Shown: piece by piece, positions 27,012 to 35,546 of the stretch | Position numbering within the stretch: position 1 is the first letter of the stretch | Layout: each line of letters starts with the position of its first letter | NCBI GenBank assembly: GCA_964636325.1 | Contig: CAZWRV010000006.1 | Location: forward strand, 55,629 to 119,628 | Reading direction: 5' to 3' | Length of the DNA: 64,000 bases | Source: CAZWRV01 sp964636325 | GTDB lineage: Bacteria > Verrucomicrobiota > Lentisphaeria > Victivallales > GWF2-50-93 | Position numbers and translations under genes: made by a program | The notes under the pieces: generated by a model | Database searches by the model: none | Told to the model about the DNA's origin: nothing | What the model saw: the letters and a program-made list of their open reading frames with translations, nothing else

Positions 27012-27659
27012 CTATGGATGAGGCCGGCGCGACTTTTCGAGCATGATGCCGATGCCGATGTGCGCCTGGATGGCGGCGACCTGTGCGACCCTTGATGACA
27101 ATGTCCCGTTCACATCGTTCGCCTCGGTCGTACCGTCCCCTACGATAATCAGCCTGCCGGGCCCCTTGCGCACTTTTATGTCGGACCATTCGCCGACTCC
27201 CGCAGTCCCCGACACACATATGAGGGGAGTATCCGGGCGGCACCTCAGGCAAAAGTCGGCGAGCACGGCCTTTGATTCCGCCTTGTCAAAGCACTCGAAG
27301 ATGACGTCGCATCCGGGCGGAATCAGCCTTTCGCAGTTCCCGGAGTCGAGCCTCTCGTGGAACTTGATCATCCTTATGAGCGGATTTATCCTGAGCAAGT
27401 TCTCCTCAAGCGCATCGGTCTTCAGCCTTCCTATCTGGTCGAAGAAATACTGCTGGCGGTTGAGGTTTGAATGTTCCACGACGTCGTAATCTATCACATG
27501 CAGCGCGGACACCCCCGCCCTCGCAAGCATGAAGGCGACGTTGGACCCCAGGCCTCCCGCGCCGCAGATCAGTATTTTCATCCTCGACAGCGCTTGCCTC
27601 AGACCCGGCGGATTCGATGAAAAGATGCGATCGTAGTCCAGCGAGTTGACGGCGTTCAT
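27012..27659 (-). CDS. thiF: ThiF-family sulfur-carrier adenylyltransferase (215 aa)
   Basis: The N-terminal ATP-binding motif is ILICGAGGLGSNVAFMLARAG, followed by DYDVVEHSNLNRQ, as in E1-like enzymes that adenylate the ThiS C-terminus. At 215 residues it is the short family-2 form found with ThiH in anaerobes, and it lacks the zinc CXXC pairs of E. coli ThiF. ATG 27659 is chosen because GGAGG lies 6 nt upstream; the upstream in-frame TTG would overlap thiS. The last gene of the thiGHSF set, it follows the thiS stop by a single nucleotide. It works in the cytoplasm in thiazole-phosphate synthesis. Confidence 0.85.
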   Translation of the reverse strand: MNAVNSLDYDRIFSSNPPGLRQALSRMKILICGAGGLGSNVAFMLARAGVSALHVIDYDVVEHSNLNRQQYFFDQIGRLKTDALEENLLRINPLIRMIKFHERLDSGNCERLIPPGCDVIFECFDKAESKAVLADFCLRCRPDTPLICVSGTAGVGEWSDIKVRKGPGRLIIVGDGTTEANDVNGTLSSRVAQVAAIQAHIGIGIMLEKSRRPHP

Positions 27660-27660
27660 C

Positions 27661-27879
27661 TCAGCCTCCTCCGACAAAGCAGAATAGGTCTATGCTGTCG
27701 CCGTCCCTGAGGAAGGTCTTGGGGTAGCTGCCAATCCCGACGATCTCGCCGTTCATCGAGGCAAGCACTTTCCCGGGGTCATAACCCGATATGGAAATCA
27801 ATTCGTGCAGGCTGATTCCTGCCCGGACCACCCTGCCCTCGCCGTTCACATTAAGAGTGATTGTATCTTGAGGTTCCAT
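27661..27879 (-). CDS. thiS: ThiS sulfur carrier (72 aa)
   Basis: A small beta-grasp protein ending in Val-Gly-Gly-Gly, the C-terminal Gly-Gly that is adenylated by ThiF and then thiocarboxylated to donate sulfur to ThiG. The DGDSIDLFCFVGGG tail is diagnostic. GGAG lies 3 nt before the ATG. Placed between thiH and thiF on the same strand, although separated from thiH by a 213-nt repeat-bearing gap. Confidence 0.9.
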   Translation of the reverse strand: MEPQDTITLNVNGEGRVVRAGISLHELISISGYDPGKVLASMNGEIVGIGSYPKTFLRDGDSIDLFCFVGGG

Positions 27880-27911
27880 TTACTCCATTCGCGAAAAGTC
27901 GTCTCCGAAAC

Positions 27912-27951
27912 CTGCCGGTATCTACCGATTCCTACCGTGATCTGCCGGCTA
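27912..27951. repeat. Four degenerate 10-bp units, consensus CTRCCGNNAT
   Basis: CTGCCGGTAT, CTACCGATTC, CTACCGTGAT and CTGCCGGCTA follow each other with exact 10-bp spacing. The unit recurs in reduced form at 31488-31547. It occupies the thiH-thiS gap (27880-28092), in which I see nothing else. Confidence 0.5.
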
Positions 27952-28092
27952 AATCCGTAATCTGGCATTCGTAATCAACTGACTAGCGACGGTCGACCAG
28001 CGATTATGCTACCTTTATCCGAAAATCGTCCAAGGCTCCTGGATGGCATCCGGTATCCACTATCCGTCATCCGGTTTCCCGCCATTACCAAT

Positions 28093-29208
28093 TCACCCGA
28101 TTACAGGATCCCAGTCCTTGAAGACCGGCTCGATGCCGATTCCGCGCAGATCTTCCTCGACCTCGGCGACAGGCCTTGAGTCGCAGACCTTGAACTGTCC
28201 GAGGCCGGAAGCCGCGCCCTGCCTGTATCCGCCCGGCACCACCGACGACGCCGCGCTCATTATGTTGACGGCATTTTCAGCGACGTTTCTCCTGAAGTCC
28301 GCGCTCTCACGGGTGGAGAGCGAGATGTCGCATTCAGGGAAGACAATTCTGAACGCGAGGATCATCTGTTCGAGATTCAGCTCCGTCAGCGGCGCTGGAA
28401 TCTTGAAGCCTGTGCTTTCATCCCTTATCCTCGGGAAGGAGAACTGCAGGCGGCATTTCCAGTATTTCTTTCTGAGCCAGGCCGCATGCGAGGCCAGAAA
28501 ATAGGACTCGGTCCGCCAGTCGGAAAGACCGAGCAGCGCGCCGATTCCGATGTTGTAGAATCCTGCGTCTGCGGCGTCCTCGACCGCCCTGAGACGCCTG
28601 TCATAATTGTTCTTGGGGCCTGACGGATGCACTGCCGAATACACCTGCCTGTCATAAGTCTCCTGATACAGCGTCAGGCCGTCAACTCCCGCCGAGCGGA
28701 GCCTCTTGTATCCGTCCGCCGTCAGAGGGAATATTTCCGCGGCGACATAAGAGAACAGGCCCTTCAGCCTGGATGAGACTTCGGCGAGATAGCAGCCGTC
28801 CACGTATTCCGGATCCTCACCGCTCACGATCAAGACTGAATCGATGCCGTAGCTCCTTATGATCTCCGCTTCTGCGAAAACCTCCTTCATGGCCAGCCTT
28901 CGCCTGACCTTCGACGCCACGGCCTTCGAATTGGCGCCATAGCCGCAGTATGTGCAGCCGTTGATGCAGAAGTTGGAGACGTAAAGCGGCATGTACAGCT
29001 TCATCGTCCTGCCGAAATAAGCAAGCCTCCGCCGCCTCGCCAAAATGCGGATTTCACCTAGCAATTCTTCCGCTGCAGGGGAGACAAGGTTCAGGATGTC
29101 GTCGGGGGATGGGGAATCCTTTTCAAGGCTCCTCCTGACCGACTCCCCGGCGGCGGCAGCTATGCGCCTGGCGACCGAATCCTCCATTATGTCGTCTATT
29201 GGAAACAT
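28093..29208 (-). CDS. thiH: ThiH 2-iminoacetate synthase, radical SAM (371 aa)
   Basis: CINGCTYCGY supplies the CxxxCxxC motif that binds the radical-SAM [4Fe-4S] cluster. ThiH cleaves tyrosine to dehydroglycine and p-cresol to feed ThiG. Its presence, rather than the oxygen-using ThiO, points to anaerobic life. The first ATG of the family-like region is 29208; upstream in-frame sequence lies within thiG. No good ribosome-binding site is visible, but the gene begins 26 nt after the thiG stop and translation is probably coupled. Length matches the family. Confidence 0.9.
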   Translation of the reverse strand: MFPIDDIMEDSVARRIAAAAGESVRRSLEKDSPSPDDILNLVSPAAEELLGEIRILARRRRLAYFGRTMKLYMPLYVSNFCINGCTYCGYGANSKAVASKVRRRLAMKEVFAEAEIIRSYGIDSVLIVSGEDPEYVDGCYLAEVSSRLKGLFSYVAAEIFPLTADGYKRLRSAGVDGLTLYQETYDRQVYSAVHPSGPKNNYDRRLRAVEDAADAGFYNIGIGALLGLSDWRTESYFLASHAAWLRKKYWKCRLQFSFPRIRDESTGFKIPAPLTELNLEQMILAFRIVFPECDISLSTRESADFRRNVAENAVNIMSAASSVVPGGYRQGAASGLGQFKVCDSRPVAEVEEDLRGIGIEPVFKDWDPVIG

Positions 29209-29234
29209 GAGAACATGTGCTTGTGGATGGCCAT

Positions 29235-29996
29235 CTAGTTCCTGAATTCTTCGTTCGGCGACGTCGAGCTCGCGCCGGTTCTGCAGCCTGCGCCGCCCGC
29301 GTCGAACGCCTTCTCCGCGGCTGACACCGCAAGGGCGAAGGCCTCGGCCATGAGCGCGGGATTTCCCGAGCATGCGACGGCAGTGTTCACAAGAACCGCG
29401 TCAGCTCCGAGCTCGATCGCAGCGGCAGCGTGGGACGGCATCCCCAGTCCGGCATCAATGACGACAGGCACGCAAGACTGCTCAACTATTATCCTGAGCA
29501 TGTCCGCAGTCCTGAGGCCCTGCCCGCTGCCGATCAACGAACCGAGCGGCATGACCGCATGGGCCCCCGCATCCTCCAGCCGTTTGGCGAGCACGGGGTC
29601 GGCATTGATGTAAGGAAGAACCGTAAACCCTTTTTTCACAAGCGCTTCAGCCGCCTTGAGCGTCTCCACAGGATCCGGGAGAAGATGGTGGGGATCGGGA
29701 TGTATCTCCAGCTTAATCCAGCGATAGCCGGCCGCGCCTGCGAATTCCGCAATCCTTTCCGCGCCTTCCGAATCACGCGCACCGCTGGTGTTGATCATCA
29801 CCAGCACATCCTTGCCGATCTGCGAGAGGATTGAGTCCTCCTTGTCGCCGGGCCTTACCCGCCTCAGCGCCACAGTCACAAGCTCCGTGCCCGACGCCTC
29901 GATCGCGGACGCCATGGCTTCGGAAGAGGGATATTTCCCGGTCCCCAGGAAAAGCCTGCTGCGGAACTTCCTGCCGCCTATGACCAACGGACTCAT
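29235..29996 (-). CDS. thiG: ThiG thiazole synthase (253 aa)
   Basis: Sequence patterns SRLFLGTGKYPS at the start, WIKLEIHPDPHHLLPDP, and PVVIDAGLGMPSHAAAAIELGADAVL near the end are typical of ThiG, which makes the thiazole phosphate from DXP, dehydroglycine and ThiS-thiocarboxylate. The catalytic Lys lies in the WIKLE segment. The ATG (29996-29994) overlaps the cysK stop as ATGA, so the thi genes are translationally coupled to cysteine synthase. Cytoplasmic. Confidence 0.93.
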   Translation of the reverse strand: MSPLVIGGRKFRSRLFLGTGKYPSSEAMASAIEASGTELVTVALRRVRPGDKEDSILSQIGKDVLVMINTSGARDSEGAERIAEFAGAAGYRWIKLEIHPDPHHLLPDPVETLKAAEALVKKGFTVLPYINADPVLAKRLEDAGAHAVMPLGSLIGSGQGLRTADMLRIIVEQSCVPVVIDAGLGMPSHAAAAIELGADAVLVNTAVACSGNPALMAEAFALAVSAAEKAFDAGGAGCRTGASSTSPNEEFRN

Positions 29997-30925
29997 GCAA
30001 GGGCGTCCTCGTAGAGCCATGTGGAAAGATACCTCTCGCCGGTGTCGCAGATCACCGTGACGATGATCTTCCCCTTGTTCCCGGGCCTGGCGGCGACCTG
30101 GAGCGCGGCCCATACGTTGGCGCCCGAGGAGATTCCGGACAGTATCCCCTCCTCCTTGGCAAGGCGCCTGGATATCTCGCCGGCGTCCTCATGGCGGACC
30201 TTGATTATCTCGTCGATCAGATCCTTCCTAAATACGTCGGGGACGAAGCCCGCGCCGATCCCCTGTATCTTGTGAGGCGACGCCCTGCCTCCAGAGAGGA
30301 CCGGAGAGTCGAGCGGCTCGACCGCTACCGCCTTGAAGCCGGGCTTCTTCGCCTTCAGCACATCGGATACTCCGGTGATTGTCCCGCCTGTCCCCACTCC
30401 GGCGACGAATATGTCGACCTTGCCGTCCGTGTCCTTCCAGATTTCCTGCGCCGTCGTCTTCCTGTGGACTTCGGGGTTCGCAGGATTCTTGAACTGCTGG
30501 GGCATGAATGCGCCGGGAGTGCTCCTGAGTATTTCTTCCGCCTTCTGGACCGCGCCGGTCATCCCCTTGTCGCCGGGGGTCAGCACAAGCTCGGCGCCAA
30601 GGATCTTGAGCAGCTTCCTGCGCTCCACGCTCATCGTCTCCGGCATTGTCAGTATCAGCTTGTAGCCTCGCGTGGCGGAGACGAAAGCAAGCGCGATTCC
30701 CGTGTTCCCGCTGGTCGGCTCGACGATTGTCGCGCCGGGCTTCAGCGCTCCGGACCTCTCTGCGGCGTCCACCATCGCCACCCCGATACGGTCCTTCACG
30801 CTCCACAACGGGTTCATGGACTCCAGCTTCACGAACACCTTGCCGGGAAGCCCTTTCGCAAGCTTGTTCAGCCTGACCAGGGGCGTGTTGCCGACGGCCT
30901 TGGTGATGTCGTCCAATACCTTCAT
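29993..30925 (-). CDS. cysK: Cysteine synthase, O-acetylserine sulfhydrylase (310 aa)
   Basis: A PLP fold-type II enzyme with SVKDR (Schiff-base Lys), TSGNTG and GTGGTITG motifs. It joins sulfide and O-acetylserine to give cysteine. ATG 30925 has a strong AGGAGGA ribosome-binding site 6 nt upstream. It follows the Rrf2 regulator gene by 40 nt and overlaps thiG by 4 nt, forming an rrf2-cysK-thiGHSF unit. Cysteine made here is also the ultimate sulfur source for the thiazole genes downstream. Confidence 0.92.
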   Translation of the reverse strand: MKVLDDITKAVGNTPLVRLNKLAKGLPGKVFVKLESMNPLWSVKDRIGVAMVDAAERSGALKPGATIVEPTSGNTGIALAFVSATRGYKLILTMPETMSVERRKLLKILGAELVLTPGDKGMTGAVQKAEEILRSTPGAFMPQQFKNPANPEVHRKTTAQEIWKDTDGKVDIFVAGVGTGGTITGVSDVLKAKKPGFKAVAVEPLDSPVLSGGRASPHKIQGIGAGFVPDVFRKDLIDEIIKVRHEDAGEISRRLAKEEGILSGISSGANVWAALQVAARPGNKGKIIVTVICDTGERYLSTWLYEDALA

Positions 30926-30965
30926 GATAAATTCCTCCTGTTCGGTTGAGCCGACTTCAAGCGGC

Positions 30966-31406
30966 TCATATCTCATATATGACCGGGGAGCTCCCCCTCC
31001 GCTTGTGAATGTCCACAAGGTCCTCCAGGCTTATTGACTGGAGCGTCTCCTCGATCTTGTCGTCCAGCGTCCTCCAAATCTCGCGCGTCACACAGCCGGA
31101 GAACCTCCTGCATTTCTTCGAATCCCGCACGCAAGCCGAGACGGAGATCTCGCCGTCCAAGGCGACGACGATGTCCTTGACGGATATTTTGGCCGGCGGC
31201 CTGGCAAGCGCATAGCCACCCTTGGCACCCCTTGCCGATGTCAGAAGACCTTGCGCACGGAGGGGAATGACAATTAGGCTGAGATACTTTTCAGACAGAT
31301 ACTCCTTCTTCGCTATGTCCTTCAGGAGGATGAATCCCTTCCCGTAGTCAAGCGCAAGCTGGAACATCAGCCGCGTCCCGTAACGGGCCCTAGTGGAAAT
31401 CTTCAT
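30966..31406 (-). CDS. Rrf2-family regulator, CymR/IscR-like (146 aa)
   Basis: The N-terminal winged helix (MKISTRARYGTRLMFQLA, then LSEKYLSLIVIPL and GAKGGYALARP) is typical of Rrf2 proteins. It has three cysteines spaced C-x6-C-x5-C (residues near 92-106), close to the Fe-S ligands of IscR, so it may sense Fe-S or sulfur status; CymR-type proteins, which control cysteine genes with CysK, lack these. Position directly upstream of cysK supports control of sulfur assimilation. GGGGAG lies just before the ATG. Candidate operators are at the metY and cysH-operon promoters. Confidence 0.85.
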   Translation of the reverse strand: MKISTRARYGTRLMFQLALDYGKGFILLKDIAKKEYLSEKYLSLIVIPLRAQGLLTSARGAKGGYALARPPAKISVKDIVVALDGEISVSACVRDSKKCRRFSGCVTREIWRTLDDKIEETLQSISLEDLVDIHKRRGSSPVIYEI

Positions 31407-31471
31407 CTGTTCTCCCCGTGGCGACCGCTCCGCGTCGGCTGTTCGCCGTCATCGCCGTTCACAATTGCGGC

Positions 31472-31483
31472 ATTATCCATAAT
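31472..31483 (-). promoter_or_regulatory. ATTAT-CC-ATAAT palindrome upstream of the Rrf2 gene
   Basis: A 5-bp-arm palindrome lies 66 nt before the Rrf2 start, and on the minus strand a TATTAT -10-like box overlaps it. It resembles the palindromes at metY and the cysH operon only in part, and no good -35 is seen, so an autoregulatory site is tentative. Confidence 0.25.
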
Positions 31484-31487
31484 ATCA

Positions 31488-31547
31488 CGATACCTTTCGA
31501 TGCCTGCCGATAGCTGCCGGATTCTACCGCATTTCTTTCGAGATCGG
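31488..31547. repeat. 10-bp-phased degenerate CGATNCCTGC repeat
   Basis: Six consecutive decamers begin CGATACCTTT, CGATGCCTGC, CGATAGCTGC, CGGATTCTAC and decay toward the metY side. They share the CTRCCG core with 27912-27951. It lies between metY and the Rrf2 gene, with no coding potential. Confidence 0.45.
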
Positions 31548-31580
31548 TGATCTGAAATCAGTAATCCGTCCATTCACCAT

Positions 31581-32876
31581 CTACCCCGCCGCCTTTTTGA
31601 GCGCCTGGTCAATGTCCGCCTTTATGTCCTCGATGTGCTCGAGGCCTATCGAGAGACGGATGTAGTCCGCCGTGACGCCTGTCGCCTCCTGCTGCTTCTT
31701 CGTGAGCTGCTGGTGGGTAGTGGAGGCCGGATGTATGACCAGCGACTTGGCGTCACCTATGTTGGCCAGGTGGGAAAGGAGCTGCACAGAGTTGATGAAC
31801 TTCTTCCCGGCCTCGAGACCGCCCTTGATTCCGAATCCGACGATGCCGCCGAATCCTTTCTTCAGATATTTCGCGGCGACCTTGTAGTTCGGCCCGCCCT
31901 TGAGCCCTGGATAGTTCACCCAGCTGACCAGCGGATGCGACTTCAGCCATTCGGCCACGGCCAATGCGTTTTCGGAATGCCTCTGCTGCCGCAGCCCCAG
32001 CGTCTCGAGCCCCTGAATGAAGAGCCAGGAGTTGAACGGGCTCAGCGCGGCACCCATGTCGCGGAGCAATGTCAGGCGGATCTTCAGGATGAAGGCCACG
32101 TTGCCCATGCCGGGTACGTTGCCGAGGGCCTCCCAGTACTTGATCCCGTGGTAGCTGGGATCCGGCTCAGTGAACTCAGGGAACTTCCCGTTGTCCCAGC
32201 TGAACTTGCCCGAGTCGACGATGACGCCGCCGAGCGACGTGCCGTGCCCGCCGATATATTTTGTCGCGGAGCTTGCGATGATGTCCGCCCCATGGTCGAA
32301 CGGCCGGACAAGCCCGATTCCGACCGTGTTGTCCACAATCAGCGGAATCCCCGCATCGTGCGCTGTCTTCGCAAGAGCTTCGAAGTCAGGCACGTCCAGC
32401 TTGGGATTTCCAATGGTCTCCGCATAGATAGCCCTTGTCCTCGGGGTGATAGCCTTCTTGAAGGCATCAAGATCCTGGGAGTCGACGAAGACGAACTTGC
32501 GCCCCAGCTTCGCCATGGTGTTGTTGAACAGCTGATATGTGCCGCCGTAGAGGTTGTTGGCGGCCACCACCTCGTCGCCCAGCCTGGTTATTGCGAGGAC
32601 CGCATACGTGATCGCCGCCTGGCCGGAGGCGACCGCCAGAGCCCCAGTGCCCCCCTCGATCTCGGCGATACGCTTCTCGAAGACGTCCGTGGTCGGATTC
32701 ATCAGCCGCGTATAGATGTTCCCGAACTCCTTTAGCGCAAACAGGTTGGCAGCATGCTCCGTGCTCTTGAACACGTACGACGTGGTCTGGTAGAGCGGCA
32801 CGGCCCGCGCACCTGTCGTCGGATCCGGAACCTGCCCGGCGTGCAGGGCAGCCGTCTCAAGGAATTGTTTTCCCAT
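31581..32876 (-). CDS. metY: O-acetylhomoserine sulfhydrylase (431 aa)
   Basis: A Cys/Met-metabolism PLP enzyme with the SSATKYIGGHG Schiff-base lysine site and the long MetY-type insert (YHGIKYWEALGN). It makes homocysteine from O-acetylhomoserine and sulfide. ATG 32876 is preferred: the GGGGGA ribosome-binding site is 8 nt upstream, whereas the ATG at 32882 would be too close to it. The gene has its own promoter carrying the palindrome shared with the cysH operon, so it is probably co-regulated with sulfate reduction. Confidence 0.9.
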   Translation of the reverse strand: MGKQFLETAALHAGQVPDPTTGARAVPLYQTTSYVFKSTEHAANLFALKEFGNIYTRLMNPTTDVFEKRIAEIEGGTGALAVASGQAAITYAVLAITRLGDEVVAANNLYGGTYQLFNNTMAKLGRKFVFVDSQDLDAFKKAITPRTRAIYAETIGNPKLDVPDFEALAKTAHDAGIPLIVDNTVGIGLVRPFDHGADIIASSATKYIGGHGTSLGGVIVDSGKFSWDNGKFPEFTEPDPSYHGIKYWEALGNVPGMGNVAFILKIRLTLLRDMGAALSPFNSWLFIQGLETLGLRQQRHSENALAVAEWLKSHPLVSWVNYPGLKGGPNYKVAAKYLKKGFGGIVGFGIKGGLEAGKKFINSVQLLSHLANIGDAKSLVIHPASTTHQQLTKKQQEATGVTADYIRLSIGLEHIEDIKADIDQALKKAAG

Positions 32877-32929
32877 GTCCATCTTCCCCCTTAAGGCATT
32901 GTTGTTGAATGCATATATCACTATGTTAT

Positions 32930-32965
32930 CTATTGCAATAATAGTATTGTCATTGCCGTTTTCAA
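32930..32965 (-). promoter_or_regulatory. metY promoter with palindrome over the -10 box
   Basis: On the minus strand, TTGAAA (32965-32960), a 16-bp spacer and TATTAT (32943-32938) form the promoter. The -10 lies inside the palindrome CTATTATTGCAATAG (32944-32930). The same arrangement, with one covarying base pair, occurs at 46441-46476. Probable repressor site for the Rrf2 protein. Confidence 0.6.
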
Positions 32966-33011
32966 GCCCTTCACCAATTTATCAACGTTTTTTTCTGGCC
33001 GGGGCAGGCGA

Positions 33012-34301
33012 TTACTGCTGCCGGAAGCATCCGCCCATAGCCTTCCTCGCGGCAGAGGTGAATTTTCCAATGTCTGAGTTCTTATGCGCGGTCGAGACGA
33101 ATGCGGTCTCGAACTGCGACGGAGGCAGGAAGAAGCCATCCTCCAAGAGGGCCTTGAAGAAGATGTTGAACTTCCCGACGTCGGCCAGCTGGGCGTCCTC
33201 CAGGCTTTGAGGTTCATCCTTGTTGAAGAATACTGTGAACATCGAACCGATAGTGCTACAGCATGCCGGGACGCCATGCTGCGCCGCGGCGGCATCAATT
33301 CCCTTTTTAATTGCGAGCGTCTCTTTTCCGAGCCTGGCGTAGGGGGCAACCACCTTGAGGATTTCCAGCGTCGCATTGCCTGCGGCAATGGCGACGGGAT
33401 TGCCGCTGAGAGTTCCCGCCTGGTAGACCTTGCCGACCGGCGCGAGAAGATCCATCAGCGCGGCCTTCCCGCCGACGGCGCCTACAGGCATTCCACCGCC
33501 GATGATCTTTCCGAGGCAGGTGAGATCCGGCCTTATTCCGCATATATTCTGGTATCCGCCGAATGTCAGCCGGAAGCCAGTGATGACCTCGTCGAAAATG
33601 AGGATCGCATGATTCTTCGAACATAGAGTCCTGAGGGAATTCAGGAATCCGTCCTTCGGCTTGACGAGCCCCATGTTTCCGGCGACGGGTTCGACAATAA
33701 CCGCCGCAATCCGGCCGGGGAACTCGGAGAAGAGCTTCTCGACCGAGGCCGCATCGTTGTATCTGGCCAGCAGGGTGTTAGAAGCCACCTCGGAGCAGAC
33801 ACCTTCCGACGAGGGTATTCCGCAGGTCAGAAGGCCGCTTCCGGCCTTTACGAGGAGCGAGTCGGAATGTCCATGGTAGCAGCCGGCGAACTTCACGATT
33901 TTAGGTCTTCCTGTGGCGGCGCGCGAAATCCGCAGGGCCGTCATCACCGCCTCGGTTCCGGAGCTCATGAAGCGGATCTTTTCAACCGACGGTATTGCGG
34001 CCACAATTTTTTGCGCGAGAAGTATCTCTGCCTTGTGGCAGAGTCCGTAGCTCATGCCCTTCGCGGCGGCCGAGGAGGCCGCCTCCACGACTTCCCGGTG
34101 CGCATGGCCGAGAATGAGCGCGCCCCAAGAGCAGCAGAAGTCCATAAGCTTGCGTCCGTCCTCCGTGTGGAGGAAGTTGCCTTCCGCCTTCTTCACATAG
34201 AAGGGGTTAATGCCAACGGAGCGGAATGACCTCACGGGGCTGTTGACACCGCCCGGGATAATCTTTAGAGCCTTCTCAAACAGCTTTTCTGACTTCTTCA
34301 T
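33012..34301 (-). CDS. hemL: Glutamate-1-semialdehyde 2,1-aminomutase (429 aa)
   Basis: A class III PLP enzyme with the GSA-aminomutase signatures IPGGVNSPVRSF at the N-terminus, SSGTEAVMTALR, GCYHGHSD, IFDEVITGFR and LGKIIGGGMPVGA (PLP Lys). It makes 5-aminolevulinate from the semialdehyde produced by the HemA domain encoded upstream. Its start overlaps the 3' end of hemB by 26 bp, so the two are coupled. Cytoplasmic. Confidence 0.93.
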   Translation of the reverse strand: MKKSEKLFEKALKIIPGGVNSPVRSFRSVGINPFYVKKAEGNFLHTEDGRKLMDFCCSWGALILGHAHREVVEAASSAAAKGMSYGLCHKAEILLAQKIVAAIPSVEKIRFMSSGTEAVMTALRISRAATGRPKIVKFAGCYHGHSDSLLVKAGSGLLTCGIPSSEGVCSEVASNTLLARYNDAASVEKLFSEFPGRIAAVIVEPVAGNMGLVKPKDGFLNSLRTLCSKNHAILIFDEVITGFRLTFGGYQNICGIRPDLTCLGKIIGGGMPVGAVGGKAALMDLLAPVGKVYQAGTLSGNPVAIAAGNATLEILKVVAPYARLGKETLAIKKGIDAAAAQHGVPACCSTIGSMFTVFFNKDEPQSLEDAQLADVGKFNIFFKALLEDGFFLPPSQFETAFVSTAHKNSDIGKFTSAARKAMGGCFRQQ

Positions 34302-35268
34302 ATCGGTCCGCCCAGTAGGAGATTATTGTGTCGGCGCCGGCCCTAGATATCGCCATAATGCCCTCCGCCGCCAGAGGATAAATGGAACCCCATCCCTGTT
34401 TTCCCAGGGCTTGTATCATCGAATATTCGCCGCTAACGTTGTACGCCGCCACCGGCAGATGCGTCGCCTCCTTGATCTTTGCGATAACGTCGAGGTAGAA
34501 CAGGGCCGGCTTGACCATCAGGATGTCTGCGCCCTCCTTCTCGTCCCCGAGCGACTCCCTGACTGCCTGCCCCAGGCTGTTGTCGGGCACCTGGTATGAG
34601 CGCCTGTCTCCGAACTCCGGCGCGGAACCGGCCGCCTCGCGGAAAGGGAAATAAAGCGAAGACGCGAATTTAGTGGAATAACTCATGATGATCGTATTCT
34701 TGAAACCAGAGGACTCGAGGCTCCGGCGTATCGCAACGACTTGGCCGTCGAGCATCGCACTGGGCGCGACTCCGTCCACTCCCGCCTCGGCATGCGAAAC
34801 TGCGATCTTCGCAAGAGTCTCAAGCCCGCGATCATTGTCGATGTCCCCGCTCTTCCCGCATACGGGCGCGCAGTGCCCGTGGCTGGTATAGGAGCAAACG
34901 CATACGTCGGTGAAGATGTTAAGCTCCGGAAAACGCTTCTTCATCTCGCGGACAGCAAGCTGGACCATGTTCTTCGGATGATGCGCGAAACTTCCCTCAG
35001 CGTCTTTCTTAGACTTTTCTGGGACTCCGAAGACAAGGATCGAGCGGACTCCGGACCGGAGAACCCTCTCGATCTCCGGCAGCAGCATGTCCGACGACCA
35101 CCTGTATTGGCCGGGCATCGCAGCGATCTCCTGGCGCATTTTTTTACCAGGCACTATGAAGACCGGCCATATGAATTTCTCCGCCGGCGGGAAAGGAAGG
35201 CCGACAAGGCCCCTAAGCGACGCCGTCATACGAATTCTGCTAATCCTTTGCGCTGGCATAAATTCCAT
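34276..35268 (-). CDS. hemB: Porphobilinogen synthase (330 aa)
   Basis: HemB motifs are clear: the CVCSYTSHGHC metal-binding cysteines, SYSTKFASSLYFPFREA with one active-site Lys, and GADILMVKPALFYLD with the Schiff-base Lys. It condenses two 5-aminolevulinates to porphobilinogen. ATG 35268 is used; ATG 35259 is a possible alternative. It overlaps hemL by 26 bp and is separated from the HemC fusion by a broken ATPase gene and a repeat element. Confidence 0.93.
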   Translation of the reverse strand: MEFMPAQRISRIRMTASLRGLVGLPFPPAEKFIWPVFIVPGKKMRQEIAAMPGQYRWSSDMLLPEIERVLRSGVRSILVFGVPEKSKKDAEGSFAHHPKNMVQLAVREMKKRFPELNIFTDVCVCSYTSHGHCAPVCGKSGDIDNDRGLETLAKIAVSHAEAGVDGVAPSAMLDGQVVAIRRSLESSGFKNTIIMSYSTKFASSLYFPFREAAGSAPEFGDRRSYQVPDNSLGQAVRESLGDEKEGADILMVKPALFYLDVIAKIKEATHLPVAAYNVSGEYSMIQALGKQGWGSIYPLAAEGIMAISRAGADTIISYWADRYEEVRKAV

Positions 35269-35324
35269 TCTCTTTCTCTCTCCCGGAACTCGATTACCTT
35301 GTTTACATCCGCCGGCCGGCGAAT

Positions 35325-35496
35325 GGAGGGTTGAATTCTATTCAACCGCCTTTTCAAAATTCTTTGTTTGTCTCTTGTCTTCGTCTCTGTTCTTCGTCTT
35401 TTTCAAAGAGACAAAGATACGGGACGAAGATGGACGACGAAGAGTCCTTCGGCGGCGGGAACACCCGCCGCCCGGCGGAATAGAATTCCGCCCTCC
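35325..35496. repeat. BIME-like element: inverted GGAG-hairpin pair
   Basis: GGAG (35325-35328) is followed at once by the hairpin GGTTGAAT-TCT-ATTCAACC (35329-35347). At the other end the hairpin GGCGGAAT-AGA-ATTCCGCC (35474-35492) is followed by CTCC (35493-35496), the same signature inverted. The 126 bp between contain further hairpins, such as GGCGGG/CCCGCC. The layout matches REP pairs mobilised by Y1 (RAYT) transposases. A compact relative is at 63900. It fills the gap before hemB; nothing else is seen in 35269-35546. Confidence 0.6.
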
Positions 35497-35546
35497 ATCG
35501 AGTTTCATATCGAGAAAATTGCGAATATCGCAGACGTCCACTCATA

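Noticed and set aside
31407..33011. SAM, TPP or cobalamin riboswitch before metY, the thi genes or the hem genes
   Set aside because: No conserved riboswitch core could be recognised by eye in the leaders; the metY leader is instead explained by a promoter and palindrome.
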